NCBI GenBank assembly: GCA_017450125.1
Contig: JAFSWZ010000039.1
Coordinates: 58,806-122,805 of the forward strand
Direction: 5' to 3'
DNA length: 64,000 bases
Source of the DNA: Synergistaceae bacterium
GTDB lineage: Bacteria > Synergistota > Synergistia > Synergistales > Aminobacteriaceae
Shown: piece after piece, positions 44,716 through 53,182 of the stretch
How the letters are laid out: every line of letters starts with the position of its first letter
How positions within the stretch are numbered: position 1 is the first letter of the stretch
Notes under the pieces: generated by a model
Told to the model about the DNA's origin: nothing
What the model saw: only the letters and a program-made list of their open reading frames with translations
Databases searched by the model: none
Program-made: the position numbers and the translations under genes

Positions 44716-46005
44716 ATGAAGAGATTGATTCTGCTGGTAACCCTGCTTGCGGTCTGCCCGGCGTTCGGAGCGGACGACGACAGCACGCCCTACATGCCTT
44801 ACCCTGAAACTCCGCCGAAGGCACAGCCAGCACCAGCAAAGAAAGCTGCCCCAAAGAAGAAAGCTCCGGCCAAGAAACCAGCCCCCGCGAAGAAGCCGGC
44901 ACAGAAGAAGACAGTTCAGCGTGCACCTGCGCGTCCATCGAGCCTTCAGCAGGGAATAGCACTGATGCAGCAAGAACGTTACGAGCAGGCAAAACCTTAC
45001 CTGCTGAAAGCTATTCAGGAGAACAGGAATGACCCCAATGCGTGGTACTGGTACGGGGTATATCACGAGAAGACGGGAGGGTTTCATCAGGCACAGTATT
45101 TCTACAGCAAGGCAGTAACGATTGACCCTGCATTTGAGCCGTTGTCGCGCGTGGTGTTCTACCCGGAAGACCCCGAGAAGACGCCGCTGTGGGATCCGAA
45201 GCGTCCGGCGCGCGTTTACCCCGTCGAAGTTGCGAGCACCGGCGGGCTGTCGACTGTTCCCGCAGGACGCTCGAGCTTCCCGACAGCACCGAATGACCCC
45301 GAGCTCCCTCACGTTCCTGTGTACACACCTCCAGAGCCCGGCTCTGCACCGTTCGACGGAGATGCGTGGAGTCCTGCAGTGTACGTTCCTCCGTCGCCGG
45401 AAGAAGCGATGAACGAGGGCGAACATTCTCCTGTGTACATTCCGCCAGAACCGGCAGGGATAGTCGCCGAAGTCCCGCAGGTTTCGCCGCAAGTACAGGA
45501 GATTCCTGTTGTGCGTTACCCGGAAGGCTACGTGCCGGGACAGACCGTGCCAGCGCGTCAGGACGAGATGCGCAGAGCCGACAAGCCGCTGTACACTCCT
45601 CCGAAGCCCGGCGAGAAAGCTCCGACACCGCAGAAAGTAACGAAGCAGTCTGCACCAGCACCGGCAAAGAAGGCAGCTCCGGCCAAGACGCAGACCGTCA
45701 GCACGCCGAGACAATCTTCTTCCGTTCCTGCGAGCAGAGTAGTCCGACAGACACCGAAGAAGACCGCCGCCAAAACCCGCAAAGCTCCGACTCCGCAAGC
45801 GCGCCCAGCTCAGCCAGCCTCGCGCGACGTTACGCCCGCAAGGCCTGCGACACCTTCCGCACCGTCAAGGACTCCTGAGCCCGTAACCCCTCCGCGTGAG
45901 CCTGAGCCTGTACCGCAGACACCGTATATTCCGCCGGTAGGACAGAACGCACCCGACCCTGGAACAATTCCCGACACGCCTATTCCGCCGGTGAACCAGC
46001 AGTGA
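44716..46005 (+). CDS. Exported Pro/Lys-rich TPR protein
   Basis: The 429-residue protein has a signal peptide, then an Ala-Pro-Lys-Lys repeat segment (~35-75), then one or two TPR-like helical pairs (~78-145; GIALMQQERYEQAKPYLLKA, then NAWYWYGVYHEKTGG). A long Pro-rich half follows, with repeated Val-Tyr-x-Pro-Pro-x-Pro units (four or more) and another Ala/Pro/Lys-rich region. It looks like a periplasm-spanning or cell-wall-associated scaffold. The basic repeats could bind peptidoglycan or anionic polymers. No catalytic motif is visible. Tightly spaced with its neighbours. Confidence 0.72.
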   Translation: MKRLILLVTLLAVCPAFGADDDSTPYMPYPETPPKAQPAPAKKAAPKKKAPAKKPAPAKKPAQKKTVQRAPARPSSLQQGIALMQQERYEQAKPYLLKAIQENRNDPNAWYWYGVYHEKTGGFHQAQYFYSKAVTIDPAFEPLSRVVFYPEDPEKTPLWDPKRPARVYPVEVASTGGLSTVPAGRSSFPTAPNDPELPHVPVYTPPEPGSAPFDGDAWSPAVYVPPSPEEAMNEGEHSPVYIPPEPAGIVAEVPQVSPQVQEIPVVRYPEGYVPGQTVPARQDEMRRADKPLYTPPKPGEKAPTPQKVTKQSAPAPAKKAAPAKTQTVSTPRQSSSVPASRVVRQTPKKTAAKTRKAPTPQARPAQPASRDVTPARPATPSAPSRTPEPVTPPREPEPVPQTPYIPPVGQNAPDPGTIPDTPIPPVNQQ

Positions 46006-46015
46006 GGTGATTGAC

Positions 46016-46798
46016 ATGAAGAAACTTTTTGCGGCAATTGCGCTGATTCTTGGCCTGAGCTCGTGTGCCTTGTCGGCGGAGAAGCCCATACAGGTTACAC
46101 AGCCAGCCTACCGCGACATGAAGTTCTACGTTTACAAGCCGGTGAACGTACCAAAAGACTTCTACGTTACGTTTGACGGTTACCTCGTCTACAAGAACGC
46201 TAAGGGAGTGTGGAATTACGGCAGTGCGGAGAAGAGCGGCATTGTGAGGACAGATTACGTTGTCGGGGCAGTGCTTCCGTCGGTCGTGAGGCTGAAGCCT
46301 TACTCCACGAAAATATCTTCCGTTGCGCCGGTTCTCGGGACTGATGCGGCAGAACCTGGCACACCGCCAGAGGCCAAGTACCCGCGCGTTGTCTACATGC
46401 CTCCGTCTTCGGGCTTCGAGGCATCACCGTCAGCCGGGCTCTCGCCGTACAATCCTGACTGGATACACAACTCTAACTTTATGGCTCTGGGAAAATGGCA
46501 GAAGAGCATTGACCGCATAGGCGTAACGTACAGGCCTATGATCCCCGTCGCGTGGAAAGGCGAACATCCCGAAGTCGTCTACGCATGGACGGGCCTGCAG
46601 TGGAAGCAGCTCGATGCAAAGTCTGCGCACGCTACTGCACTCAGCACGTTACGGCGGGAACTCTACGATCTCACGAGGTACATCCGCAAGGTCAACATGC
46701 TGCGCTGGTCGGATGATGACTCGCACGTGCTGTCCCACTACTCGATTATGTGGGGCTATAAGTGGATGGGCTCAATCTTTCTGGGAGGGGACTTCTGA
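46016..46798 (+). CDS. Exported unknown protein, first of a tandem paralogous pair
   Basis: The ~260-residue protein starts at ATG 46016 after GAGGTG, with a signal peptide ending near CALSA. The mature protein contains MKFYVYKPVNVPKDFYVT, DGYLVYKNAKGVWNYG, TDYVVGAVLPS, a linker, then FMALGKWQKSIDRIGV, PVAWKGEHPEVVYAWTG and a final helical part. These blocks are shared in order with the next gene, so the two are duplicates of one unknown family. Its stop overlaps the next start by 1 nt. Confidence 0.75.
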   Translation: MKKLFAAIALILGLSSCALSAEKPIQVTQPAYRDMKFYVYKPVNVPKDFYVTFDGYLVYKNAKGVWNYGSAEKSGIVRTDYVVGAVLPSVVRLKPYSTKISSVAPVLGTDAAEPGTPPEAKYPRVVYMPPSSGFEASPSAGLSPYNPDWIHNSNFMALGKWQKSIDRIGVTYRPMIPVAWKGEHPEVVYAWTGLQWKQLDAKSAHATALSTLRRELYDLTRYIRKVNMLRWSDDDSHVLSHYSIMWGYKWMGSIFLGGDF

Positions 46799-47556
46799 TG
46801 AAGAGAAAATTTCTGCTCGCAATCGCACTTGTTGCGGCAATTGCCTCGAGCTCTGAGGCAAAACGTTACGTAACAGAGCCGCTTCTTGTTCCGCAGTCTC
46901 CTTACGCGGGAATGACCTTCTACGTCTACCGCCCCTACAACATGCCGCCGGACTGGTACATCACGCTTGACGGCTACCCTGTGCACAAGAACTCGGACGG
47001 AACTTGGGTGTACGGCACCTCCGAAGGTCCTAACCTCGTGCCGACGAATTACGTTGTGGGGTCTGTTGTGCCGTCGATGGCCGGGCTCACTAAGTGGGTA
47101 AGCGACGCACAGATCTCCGAGCTCAGGAAGCTCCCGACAGCAGAGACGCTCGAGGTCAGGCAGAAGGGCTACACGCGCAACCAGATGGCGCAGGGACAGA
47201 ACTACTCGACATACATTCCCGACTGGACGTTCAGCCCGGCGTTCATGGCTATCGGGAACTGGAAGGGTACTGTAGACAGAATCGGCGTGCTCAACAATCC
47301 AGCTATGCCGGTCGCGTGGTCAGGCAACCGCCCGAAAGTCATCTACGCGTGGACAGGCAGAGGCTGGCATCAGGTCAACGTCAAAGAATCACAGTCGCCG
47401 GTCGCCGCGATACTTCACGAGTACCAGACGCTGAGGAAACTTCTCCGGGACTCCGGCTTCAAGTGGTATGAACAGGACATGCCGATACTCGCACAGCAGG
47501 CGAAAGCGTGGGGGTATTACTGGCTGGGAGAGATAAGCATAAAAAGGAGTGATTAA
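46798..47556 (+). CDS. Exported unknown protein, second of a tandem paralogous pair
   Basis: The ~252-residue protein has a signal peptide (KFLLAIALVAAIASSSEA). It shares with the preceding gene the blocks MTFYVYRPYNMPPDWYIT, DGYPVHKNSDGTWVYG, TNYVVGSVVPS, FMAIGNWKGTVDRIGV and PVAWSGNRPKVIYAWTG, followed by a helical C-terminus. Identity is moderate, suggesting divergence of function after duplication. It is coupled to its neighbours (overlap of 1 nt upstream, 2 nt gap downstream). No known domain is recognised. Confidence 0.75.
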   Translation: MKRKFLLAIALVAAIASSSEAKRYVTEPLLVPQSPYAGMTFYVYRPYNMPPDWYITLDGYPVHKNSDGTWVYGTSEGPNLVPTNYVVGSVVPSMAGLTKWVSDAQISELRKLPTAETLEVRQKGYTRNQMAQGQNYSTYIPDWTFSPAFMAIGNWKGTVDRIGVLNNPAMPVAWSGNRPKVIYAWTGRGWHQVNVKESQSPVAAILHEYQTLRKLLRDSGFKWYEQDMPILAQQAKAWGYYWLGEISIKRSD

Positions 47557-47558
47557 TC

Positions 47559-48758
47559 ATGTGTGTACTATTCGCTTACGAAGCACCTGCGGACAGCCTT
47601 ATCGTCCGGCTCAGCACAGCTTTCAGCAGCAACGATGCGCTCGAGGTTCACATACTGTTCCACGAACTTATTACGCTGGCATACAGAGACCACTACGCGT
47701 CCGGCAACTTGTGGCAGAACTACCTGACGCACTTCATCCTGACCAACGAAAACTTCTTCTCGCTTGCGTGCGAACGACGTGCTCCTCCGCAAGGTTCATT
47801 AAGGGACGTGGCACTTCACGACTTCGATGGCTTCAAGAGGCTGTTTGCGCTGGACAATGAGCACATGCACTACATCAACAACTTCACGGGTGAGAGCTGC
47901 TGCACGTCGCCGGTGTGTGAGATAAGCAAGGCCATCGCGGAAGCCTCAACCCCGCAAAGAATCTTCGACATCGTTACGAACTTCTACCGCCGACACGGAG
48001 CGGGAAAACTGGCATTCAGCCGTGCGTTCAGGTTCGACGGGAGGGAGCTGCTGCCGGTCGAGCATGTCGGTGATGTGAGGCTGGCGGACATTGTGGGGTA
48101 CGAACCGCAGAAGGCGGAGCTCGTCGCGAACACTGAGGCGTTCCTTGCTGGCAGGCCTGCGAATAACGTTCTGCTTTACGGCGACGGAGGCACTGGGAAA
48201 TCCACGAGCATCAAGGCAATCTTGAACGAGTACGCTGACGCTGGATTAAGGGTAATAGAGATATACAAGCATCAGTTCAGGGACATCCTGCCGCTCACCG
48301 AAATGCTGAGGGATCGTAACTGCAAATTCATAATCTTCATCGATGACCTGTCGTTCGAGGAAGGAGAAGTGGAGTACAAGTATTTGAAGGCTGTTATCGA
48401 GGGAGGAATAGAGACGCGGCCGGACAACATATTGATTTACGCAACGTCGAACAGGCGGCACATTGTGCGTGAGGTCTGGCGGGACAGGGACGACATGGAG
48501 CACAAGGGGGACATTCACCGCTCGGACACGGTGGAAGAGAAGCTGTCTCTGGCATCGAGGTTCGGCGTGGCAATCAACTACTCGAGCCCGCGCCGTGAGG
48601 AGTACCGTGCTATTGTGAGGGCACTTGCGGAGAAGGCGGGGCTTGAGGTTGACGACGCACTGATTGCGGGGGCTGACAGGTGGGAGCTCCGGCACGGAGG
48701 AATGACCGGTCGTGCGGCACGTCAGTACGTGGACTATCTTCTTGGCCGGAAGGTCTAG
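47559..48758 (+). CDS. DUF815 family AAA+ ATPase
   Basis: The 399-residue cytoplasmic protein has an N-terminal helical domain (~1-170) and a C-terminal ATPase with Walker A YGDGGTGKSTS (~207-217), Walker B FIIFIDDLSFE, sensor YATSNRRHIV and the DUF815 segment SRFGVAINYSSP. DUF815 ATPases are widespread and poorly characterised. It ends the cluster, 2 nt after the second paralogue, which is why it may support export or assembly of those proteins, although co-transcription could be incidental. Its stop directly abuts the convergent queA stop with no space. Confidence 0.9.
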   Translation: MCVLFAYEAPADSLIVRLSTAFSSNDALEVHILFHELITLAYRDHYASGNLWQNYLTHFILTNENFFSLACERRAPPQGSLRDVALHDFDGFKRLFALDNEHMHYINNFTGESCCTSPVCEISKAIAEASTPQRIFDIVTNFYRRHGAGKLAFSRAFRFDGRELLPVEHVGDVRLADIVGYEPQKAELVANTEAFLAGRPANNVLLYGDGGTGKSTSIKAILNEYADAGLRVIEIYKHQFRDILPLTEMLRDRNCKFIIFIDDLSFEEGEVEYKYLKAVIEGGIETRPDNILIYATSNRRHIVREVWRDRDDMEHKGDIHRSDTVEEKLSLASRFGVAINYSSPRREEYRAIVRALAEKAGLEVDDALIAGADRWELRHGGMTGRAARQYVDYLLGRKV

Positions 48759-49814
48759 CTACACGAGCAGCATGGCATCACCGAACGAGAAGAACCGCCA
48801 CCCTTCGCGTGCTGCTTTCCCGTAAACCTCCAGAAGCTCCCTCAACGCTTTTTCCCCGTTCCTGCCGGATTTGTCCGCAACAAACGCCGCAACAAGCATA
48901 AGCAGCGAACTTTCCGGCAGGTGAAAATTCGTGATGAGAGCGTCAACCGCACTGAACGTGTAGCCCGGATAGATGTAGAGGCTGGTATCTCCCTCTCCGG
49001 CCTCTCCCACGAAAGTCTCCAGCGTACGAGCCGCCGTTGTTCCTGACGCGATAACCCTGCCTCCACGCTTTCTGCATTCCTGAATCATCGCGGCTGTCTT
49101 GGCCGGAAGCTCGCAGTGTTCCGTGTGAATGCTGTGCTCCCGGATGTCCGCAGTCTTCACCGGCCTGAACGTCCCAAGCCCGACGTGAAGCGTAACGTAC
49201 CCGATGCTCACTCCGAGCGTGCGGATTCTCTCGAGAAGCTCCGGCGTGAAGTGCAGGCTCGCGGTCGGTGCCGCCGCAGAACCGTCATGACGCGCAAAAA
49301 CTGTCTGGTACGCAGTGCGCATCTCGTCGCCCGCGTGAATGTACGGAGGCAGAGGAACTTTCCCCGCCTCATCAATGAACGACAGGAACGCCTCGCGGTC
49401 AGGCAGACCGAACCTCACATCACGGATGCCTTCAGGCTTGTCGGCGACAATCTCTGCGTTCACGCCCGCAACGTTCACCGAGACACCGGCGCGGAGCTTG
49501 CGTGCAGGTTTTACTAGGGCTTCCCACGTCAGGAAGTCAGGCGAAAGATTCCGTAGCAGCAAGAGCTCGAACTTTCCGCCCGTCTTCCTCCTTCCTGTCA
49601 GCCGCGCAGGAATCACCTTAGTGTCATTGAGGATAAGCAGGTCATCAGGCCGCAGGTACTCCGTTATGTCGCGGAAATGCTTTGACCACTCGACAGCACC
49701 TGCCTTAACGTCCCACACAAGAAGCCTCGATGAATCTCGCGGGTTAGCAGGAGACTGCGCGATGTTCTCGGGCGAAAGGTCGTAGCTGTAGGAGCTCAGG
49801 GAGTATATATCCAT
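48759..49814 (-). CDS. queA: S-adenosylmethionine:tRNA ribosyltransferase-isomerase
   Basis: The 351-residue enzyme makes epoxyqueuosine in tRNA. The start ATG 49814 (MDIYSLSSYSYDLSPENIAQ) overlaps the upstream stop. Family motifs: LPxxxIA-like SPENIAQSPANPRDSSRLLV, LLILNDTKVIPARL, ALVKPARKL, AAPTASLHFT, HVGLGTF and the C-terminal NFHLPESSLLMLV. Length is normal. Other queuosine genes are absent from this window. It belongs to a run with spoIID-like, ruvC and yebC on the minus strand. Confidence 0.96.
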   Translation of the reverse strand: MDIYSLSSYSYDLSPENIAQSPANPRDSSRLLVWDVKAGAVEWSKHFRDITEYLRPDDLLILNDTKVIPARLTGRRKTGGKFELLLLRNLSPDFLTWEALVKPARKLRAGVSVNVAGVNAEIVADKPEGIRDVRFGLPDREAFLSFIDEAGKVPLPPYIHAGDEMRTAYQTVFARHDGSAAAPTASLHFTPELLERIRTLGVSIGYVTLHVGLGTFRPVKTADIREHSIHTEHCELPAKTAAMIQECRKRGGRVIASGTTAARTLETFVGEAGEGDTSLYIYPGYTFSAVDALITNFHLPESSLLMLVAAFVADKSGRNGEKALRELLEVYGKAAREGWRFFSFGDAMLLV

Positions 49815-51190
49815 CACTTGAACTTCTTGACGGTCGTGCCGGGATAGTAGTGCATGAGGATTTTCTCCGCAGTGTAGCCCTTCTCTGCCATCGCCATAGC
49901 TCCCCACTGGCTCATTCCTACTCCGTGCCCCCAGCCTCTGCCGTAAAACACAAACTCGTTCCCGGACTTCTCGATCGCGTAACCGTATTTGCTCCTCTGC
50001 TTCTTCTGCGGAGCGGGCGCGGCTGTCTTCTTCGTCCGGCCAAGTCCGGCCTGGTAGTACTGCTTCTTCTTGCCGGGATTAGTCAGCATGTCGATCATCT
50101 CCGTCGTCGTGAAGACTCCTTCGGCGGTCATCCGCGCTATCGCCTGCTCCTCCTCAAACGTGAGCTCGCTGCCTGATGACTGCCCGCCCTGACGCGTTAC
50201 GAGGCCGCTGGGTGTCGTCGTGTTGTTCACCCTGAAAGCTCCTCCAGACGGCGTGAACATCGTGCTCTTCAGCGTTCGCGGGTCTACGTTTGTGCGGAAC
50301 TGGCTCGCCTTGATGGTCTTGCTGCCCTTCGTGCCCGTGAACGTCATAGTTACTGCGCGGCCTCCATCGTCAACCTCAGAGACCTGAACTGCGCTTATCG
50401 GCCCGATGTCAGTGCCCGTAATTTTCGTGATGGCACTCTGAATCTTGGCCGCCGAAATCCTTGCCGTCCACGAAGCAACAGGAGACTTGTAGTTCACGAC
50501 TTCCGGCACGCCCTGAAGGTAAGGGATGCTCTGTCCCCAAACGTCCGAGATGTCCGCCGTGTGCCCTCCGCTGTCGGAGTGAAAGTACGTGTAGGCTATC
50601 TCCTTGCCGTACGTCAGAATCTCTCCGGCCGTGCTGGCTACTGCCTGATTGGTCTTGTCCGACTCGACACCTGCTCCCTTGTAGACCTGGTCAGCGTCCG
50701 TGTCCACAACATCATAGCCCTTGTTCGCTCTGTTCATGCTCTGCTTGAGGACGTAGGTTCGCGCGCAGATAGCCTGTGCCCTCAGAGCCTCTCTCGGCCA
50801 AGATGCACCGACTTCTGCCGGAAGAACCCCGCACAGGTACTGCTCAACGTCAACAGCATTAAGCAGCCCGGCCTTCTGCGTGATCAGGAACGCTCCCCTG
50901 TACGTCCTGCCGTTGAACTTCAGGAGTCCCGCGCTCGTTATTCTCACCGGCATCGGGAACGAAAACGCGCTGATGTTCACGTTTCCGCCCGAGACAGTGA
51001 GGTGCGCTGATTCTCCGAGATTCGCGAGCCGTCCGTCAGCGTCAACCATCGTGAGAGTTCCGGCTGTGCTGCCTATGTTGAAGACAGAACCTCCCGACAG
51101 CCTCACGTACACGTCCCGCGCCTCAGCCCCGAACGGGCACGCAAGAATCACCAGCGCAAGGACAAAAATTCTGCTCCGAATACTAATCAT
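49814..51190 (-). CDS. SpoIID/LytB-domain protein
   Basis: The 458-residue exported protein has a signal peptide (FVLALVILACPFGAEA), an N-terminal beta-rich part and a SpoIID domain at ~115-330: VEQYLCGVLPAEVG, EALRAQAICARTYVL, DVVDTDADQVYKG and YFHSDSGGHT. A C-terminal WGHGVGMSQWGAMAMAEKG completes it, with an inserted linker at ~345-410. SpoIID proteins are lytic transglycosylases acting on peptidoglycan strands lacking stem peptides. In a non-sporulating diderm it is probably involved in cell-wall turnover. It overlaps ruvC by 8 nt and queA by 1 nt. Confidence 0.9.
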   Translation of the reverse strand: MISIRSRIFVLALVILACPFGAEARDVYVRLSGGSVFNIGSTAGTLTMVDADGRLANLGESAHLTVSGGNVNISAFSFPMPVRITSAGLLKFNGRTYRGAFLITQKAGLLNAVDVEQYLCGVLPAEVGASWPREALRAQAICARTYVLKQSMNRANKGYDVVDTDADQVYKGAGVESDKTNQAVASTAGEILTYGKEIAYTYFHSDSGGHTADISDVWGQSIPYLQGVPEVVNYKSPVASWTARISAAKIQSAITKITGTDIGPISAVQVSEVDDGGRAVTMTFTGTKGSKTIKASQFRTNVDPRTLKSTMFTPSGGAFRVNNTTTPSGLVTRQGGQSSGSELTFEEEQAIARMTAEGVFTTTEMIDMLTNPGKKKQYYQAGLGRTKKTAAPAPQKKQRSKYGYAIEKSGNEFVFYGRGWGHGVGMSQWGAMAMAEKGYTAEKILMHYYPGTTVKKFK

Positions 51191-51677
51191 CTCCCTTCAT
51201 GTACAGCGAAAGACCCGCAACAGCCGCCGCTAATGCATCAGCAGTGTCGTCGGGTCTCGGTATCTCCTCAAGCGAGAGGGCATCGCGCACCGCCGCTTGA
51301 ACCGTATGCTTGTCGGCCTTGATGTCTCCGCAGACCACCTGCTTTATCCGTGTAGGCGTGGGCTCCAGAGCCTCTAGGCCTTTTTGCGCAATCAGGAACA
51401 TTATCACTCCGCGTGCCTGATAGACATATTCGGCGGTCTTGACGTTCTTGCCGAAGAACAGCCGCTCTATCGACACGAAATCCGGCCTGCAAGCGTCTAT
51501 CTGTTCCTGAAGCCGGCCGTAAATCAGCAGCAGCCTTTCCGTGAAGCTCAGCACCGGCTTCGTCTCTATGCACCCGTAGTTCAGTGCCCTAAGCCCGTTC
51601 CCGGACTGCTCGACTGCTCCATAGCCCAGCCTTGCGAGCCCGGGATCAATGCCCAGACAGACAACGCTATTCTTCAA
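51183..51677 (-). CDS. ruvC: Crossover junction endodeoxyribonuclease RuvC
   Basis: The 164-residue Holliday-junction resolvase has the four acidic catalytic positions: Asp in LGIDPG (~10), Glu in SIERLFF (~70) and the Asp pair in RPDDTADALAAAV (~141-144). It ends with a short tail overlapping the spoIID-like start. It overlaps the yebC gene by 11 nt. The yebC-ruvC order is the usual bacterial arrangement; ruvA and ruvB are not nearby. Confidence 0.95.
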   Translation of the reverse strand: MKNSVVCLGIDPGLARLGYGAVEQSGNGLRALNYGCIETKPVLSFTERLLLIYGRLQEQIDACRPDFVSIERLFFGKNVKTAEYVYQARGVIMFLIAQKGLEALEPTPTRIKQVVCGDIKADKHTVQAAVRDALSLEEIPRPDDTADALAAAVAGLSLYMKGDD

Positions 51678-52419
51678 GCTGTGAGGCTACCTCGTCAGGT
51701 ATCTCGAAGTTGGAATACACGTTCTGAACGTCGTCGTGTTCCTCGAGGGCATCAACAAGCCTCATGACCTTTTTCGCCGCCTCAACATCAGCAACCTCAA
51801 CAGGAGTCTTCGCGATCATCGAGACTTCTGCGCTCTCGACGACATACTTTGCCGCCTCAAGAGCTTTCTGAAGCGCGTCGAGGTCTGACGGTTCGCAGTA
51901 CAGCGTGAAGCCCTCGTCGCTCTCCTCCATGTCGGACATTCCCGCATCGAGCCCGACGGTCATTAACGCGTCCTCGTCGAGGCCTTCGCCCTTGACCTCG
52001 ATTACGCCTTTGCGGTCAAACATCCACGCCACAGAACCTTCACTGCCCATCTGCCCGCCGTTGCGTGCGAGGAGTGCGCGTATCTCGGGGGTAGTTCTGT
52101 TGCGGTTGTCGGTCATGACGTTTACGAGTACGGCGATGCCTGCAGGCCCGATGACTTCATACGTAAGTTCGTCGTAGGAGATGTCTCCGAGCTCGCCCGT
52201 TCCGCGCTTTATGGCACGGGTGATGTTGTCGTTGGGAACACTGACGGCTTTTGCGCGCTCAATGGCTGTCTTGAGGCGCATATTCATTGCGGGGTCTCCG
52301 CCGCCGTCTTTTGCTGCGATGATGATGGCGCGTACGAGCTTCTGAAAGAGGTTGCCCCTCTTTGCGTCCTGTGCTGCCTTGCGGTGCTTAATGTTTGCCC
52401 ACTTTGAATGTCCTGACAT
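51667..52419 (-). CDS. YebC/PmpR/TACO1 family protein
   Basis: The 250-residue protein starts MSGHSKWANIKHRKAAQDAKRG, the near-invariant YebC N-terminus. It continues with NRTTPEIRALLARNGGQMGSEGSVAWMF and ends with an acidic tail. YebC proteins have been described as transcriptional regulators and, more recently, as translation factors that relieve stalling at proline runs. Ribosome site GGAGGT precedes the start. It lies upstream of ruvC as in many genomes. Confidence 0.95.
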   Translation of the reverse strand: MSGHSKWANIKHRKAAQDAKRGNLFQKLVRAIIIAAKDGGGDPAMNMRLKTAIERAKAVSVPNDNITRAIKRGTGELGDISYDELTYEVIGPAGIAVLVNVMTDNRNRTTPEIRALLARNGGQMGSEGSVAWMFDRKGVIEVKGEGLDEDALMTVGLDAGMSDMEESDEGFTLYCEPSDLDALQKALEAAKYVVESAEVSMIAKTPVEVADVEAAKKVMRLVDALEEHDDVQNVYSNFEIPDEVASQLEE

Positions 52420-52426
52420 GGATTGT

Positions 52427-53140
52427 TTACCTCCTGAAGATTGGAATCGGCTTGCGTTTGTGTTCGCTTCGTCTGCGCATTACGTCTATACGTTCTTTAG
52501 CTTTGGGGTCATCGATTCTGCCTGATGCAAGATACTCATCAAGAACATCATACGTGAAGCCCATATCGCCCTCATCGGTCTGTCCGTCGTAGAGGCCTGC
52601 GCTGGGAGCTTTGGTGATGATTCGGCCGGGAACTCCGAGCTCGCGTGCCATTGCTCTTATCTCGCGCTTGAGGAAGCCCGCGAGAGGCATAAGGTCAACG
52701 CCGCTGTCCCCGTACTTGGTGAAGTAGCCGGTCTCGTACTCTGATCTGTTGCTTGTCCCGCACACGAGGAAGTTCCTGCTTTGCGCGAAGGTGTAGAGCG
52801 TAACCATGCGGAGACGAGCCTTGAGGTTGGACGTGGTGAGGGAGGACAAGTTTCCGCCCGCGAGAGCGCACATTGCGTCGAACACTCCTGACAGGTCAGC
52901 GCGCTCAAACTTCACATCAACGGCTTCAGCGAGAAGACGCGCGTCCTCTTCATCGTCGGGGATGCTGTGGCAGGGCATGATTACGCCGAGCACTCCTTCA
53001 CGCCCGAGAGCTTCGCGGCCAAGTGCGGCCAGTACAGACGAATCAATACCGCCGGAGAGCCCGAGAACGATTCCATTTGCTCCTGCAGAAGCAACCTCAT
53101 CACGCAGCCATTGTTCGCACTGAATGATTGTATTACGCAA
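52427..53140 (-). CDS. nadE: NAD synthetase, ammonia-dependent type
   Basis: The ~237-residue enzyme has the ATP pyrophosphatase motif GLSGGIDSS (~27-35). It continues with GTSNRSEYETGYFTKYGD, PLAGFLKREI and PSAGLYDGQTDEGDMGFTY, all diagnostic of NadE. No glutaminase domain is present, so ammonia is the probable nitrogen source. I prefer TTG 53140, which has GAGAGG 9 nt upstream, over the TTG six codons earlier. It is 7 nt upstream of yebC and downstream of metH. Confidence 0.95.
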   Translation of the reverse strand: MRNTIIQCEQWLRDEVASAGANGIVLGLSGGIDSSVLAALGREALGREGVLGVIMPCHSIPDDEEDARLLAEAVDVKFERADLSGVFDAMCALAGGNLSSLTTSNLKARLRMVTLYTFAQSRNFLVCGTSNRSEYETGYFTKYGDSGVDLMPLAGFLKREIRAMARELGVPGRIITKAPSAGLYDGQTDEGDMGFTYDVLDEYLASGRIDDPKAKERIDVMRRRSEHKRKPIPIFRR

Positions 53141-53182
53141 GTTGTGTTTTCCTCTCAATCTGAATATTCAGGTATTATACAC

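Noticed and set aside
44716..46005. Ala/Pro/Lys repeat DNA as a slippage-prone tandem repeat
   Set aside because: The repeats are conserved only at protein level; the DNA copies differ at many codons, so slippage is unlikely.
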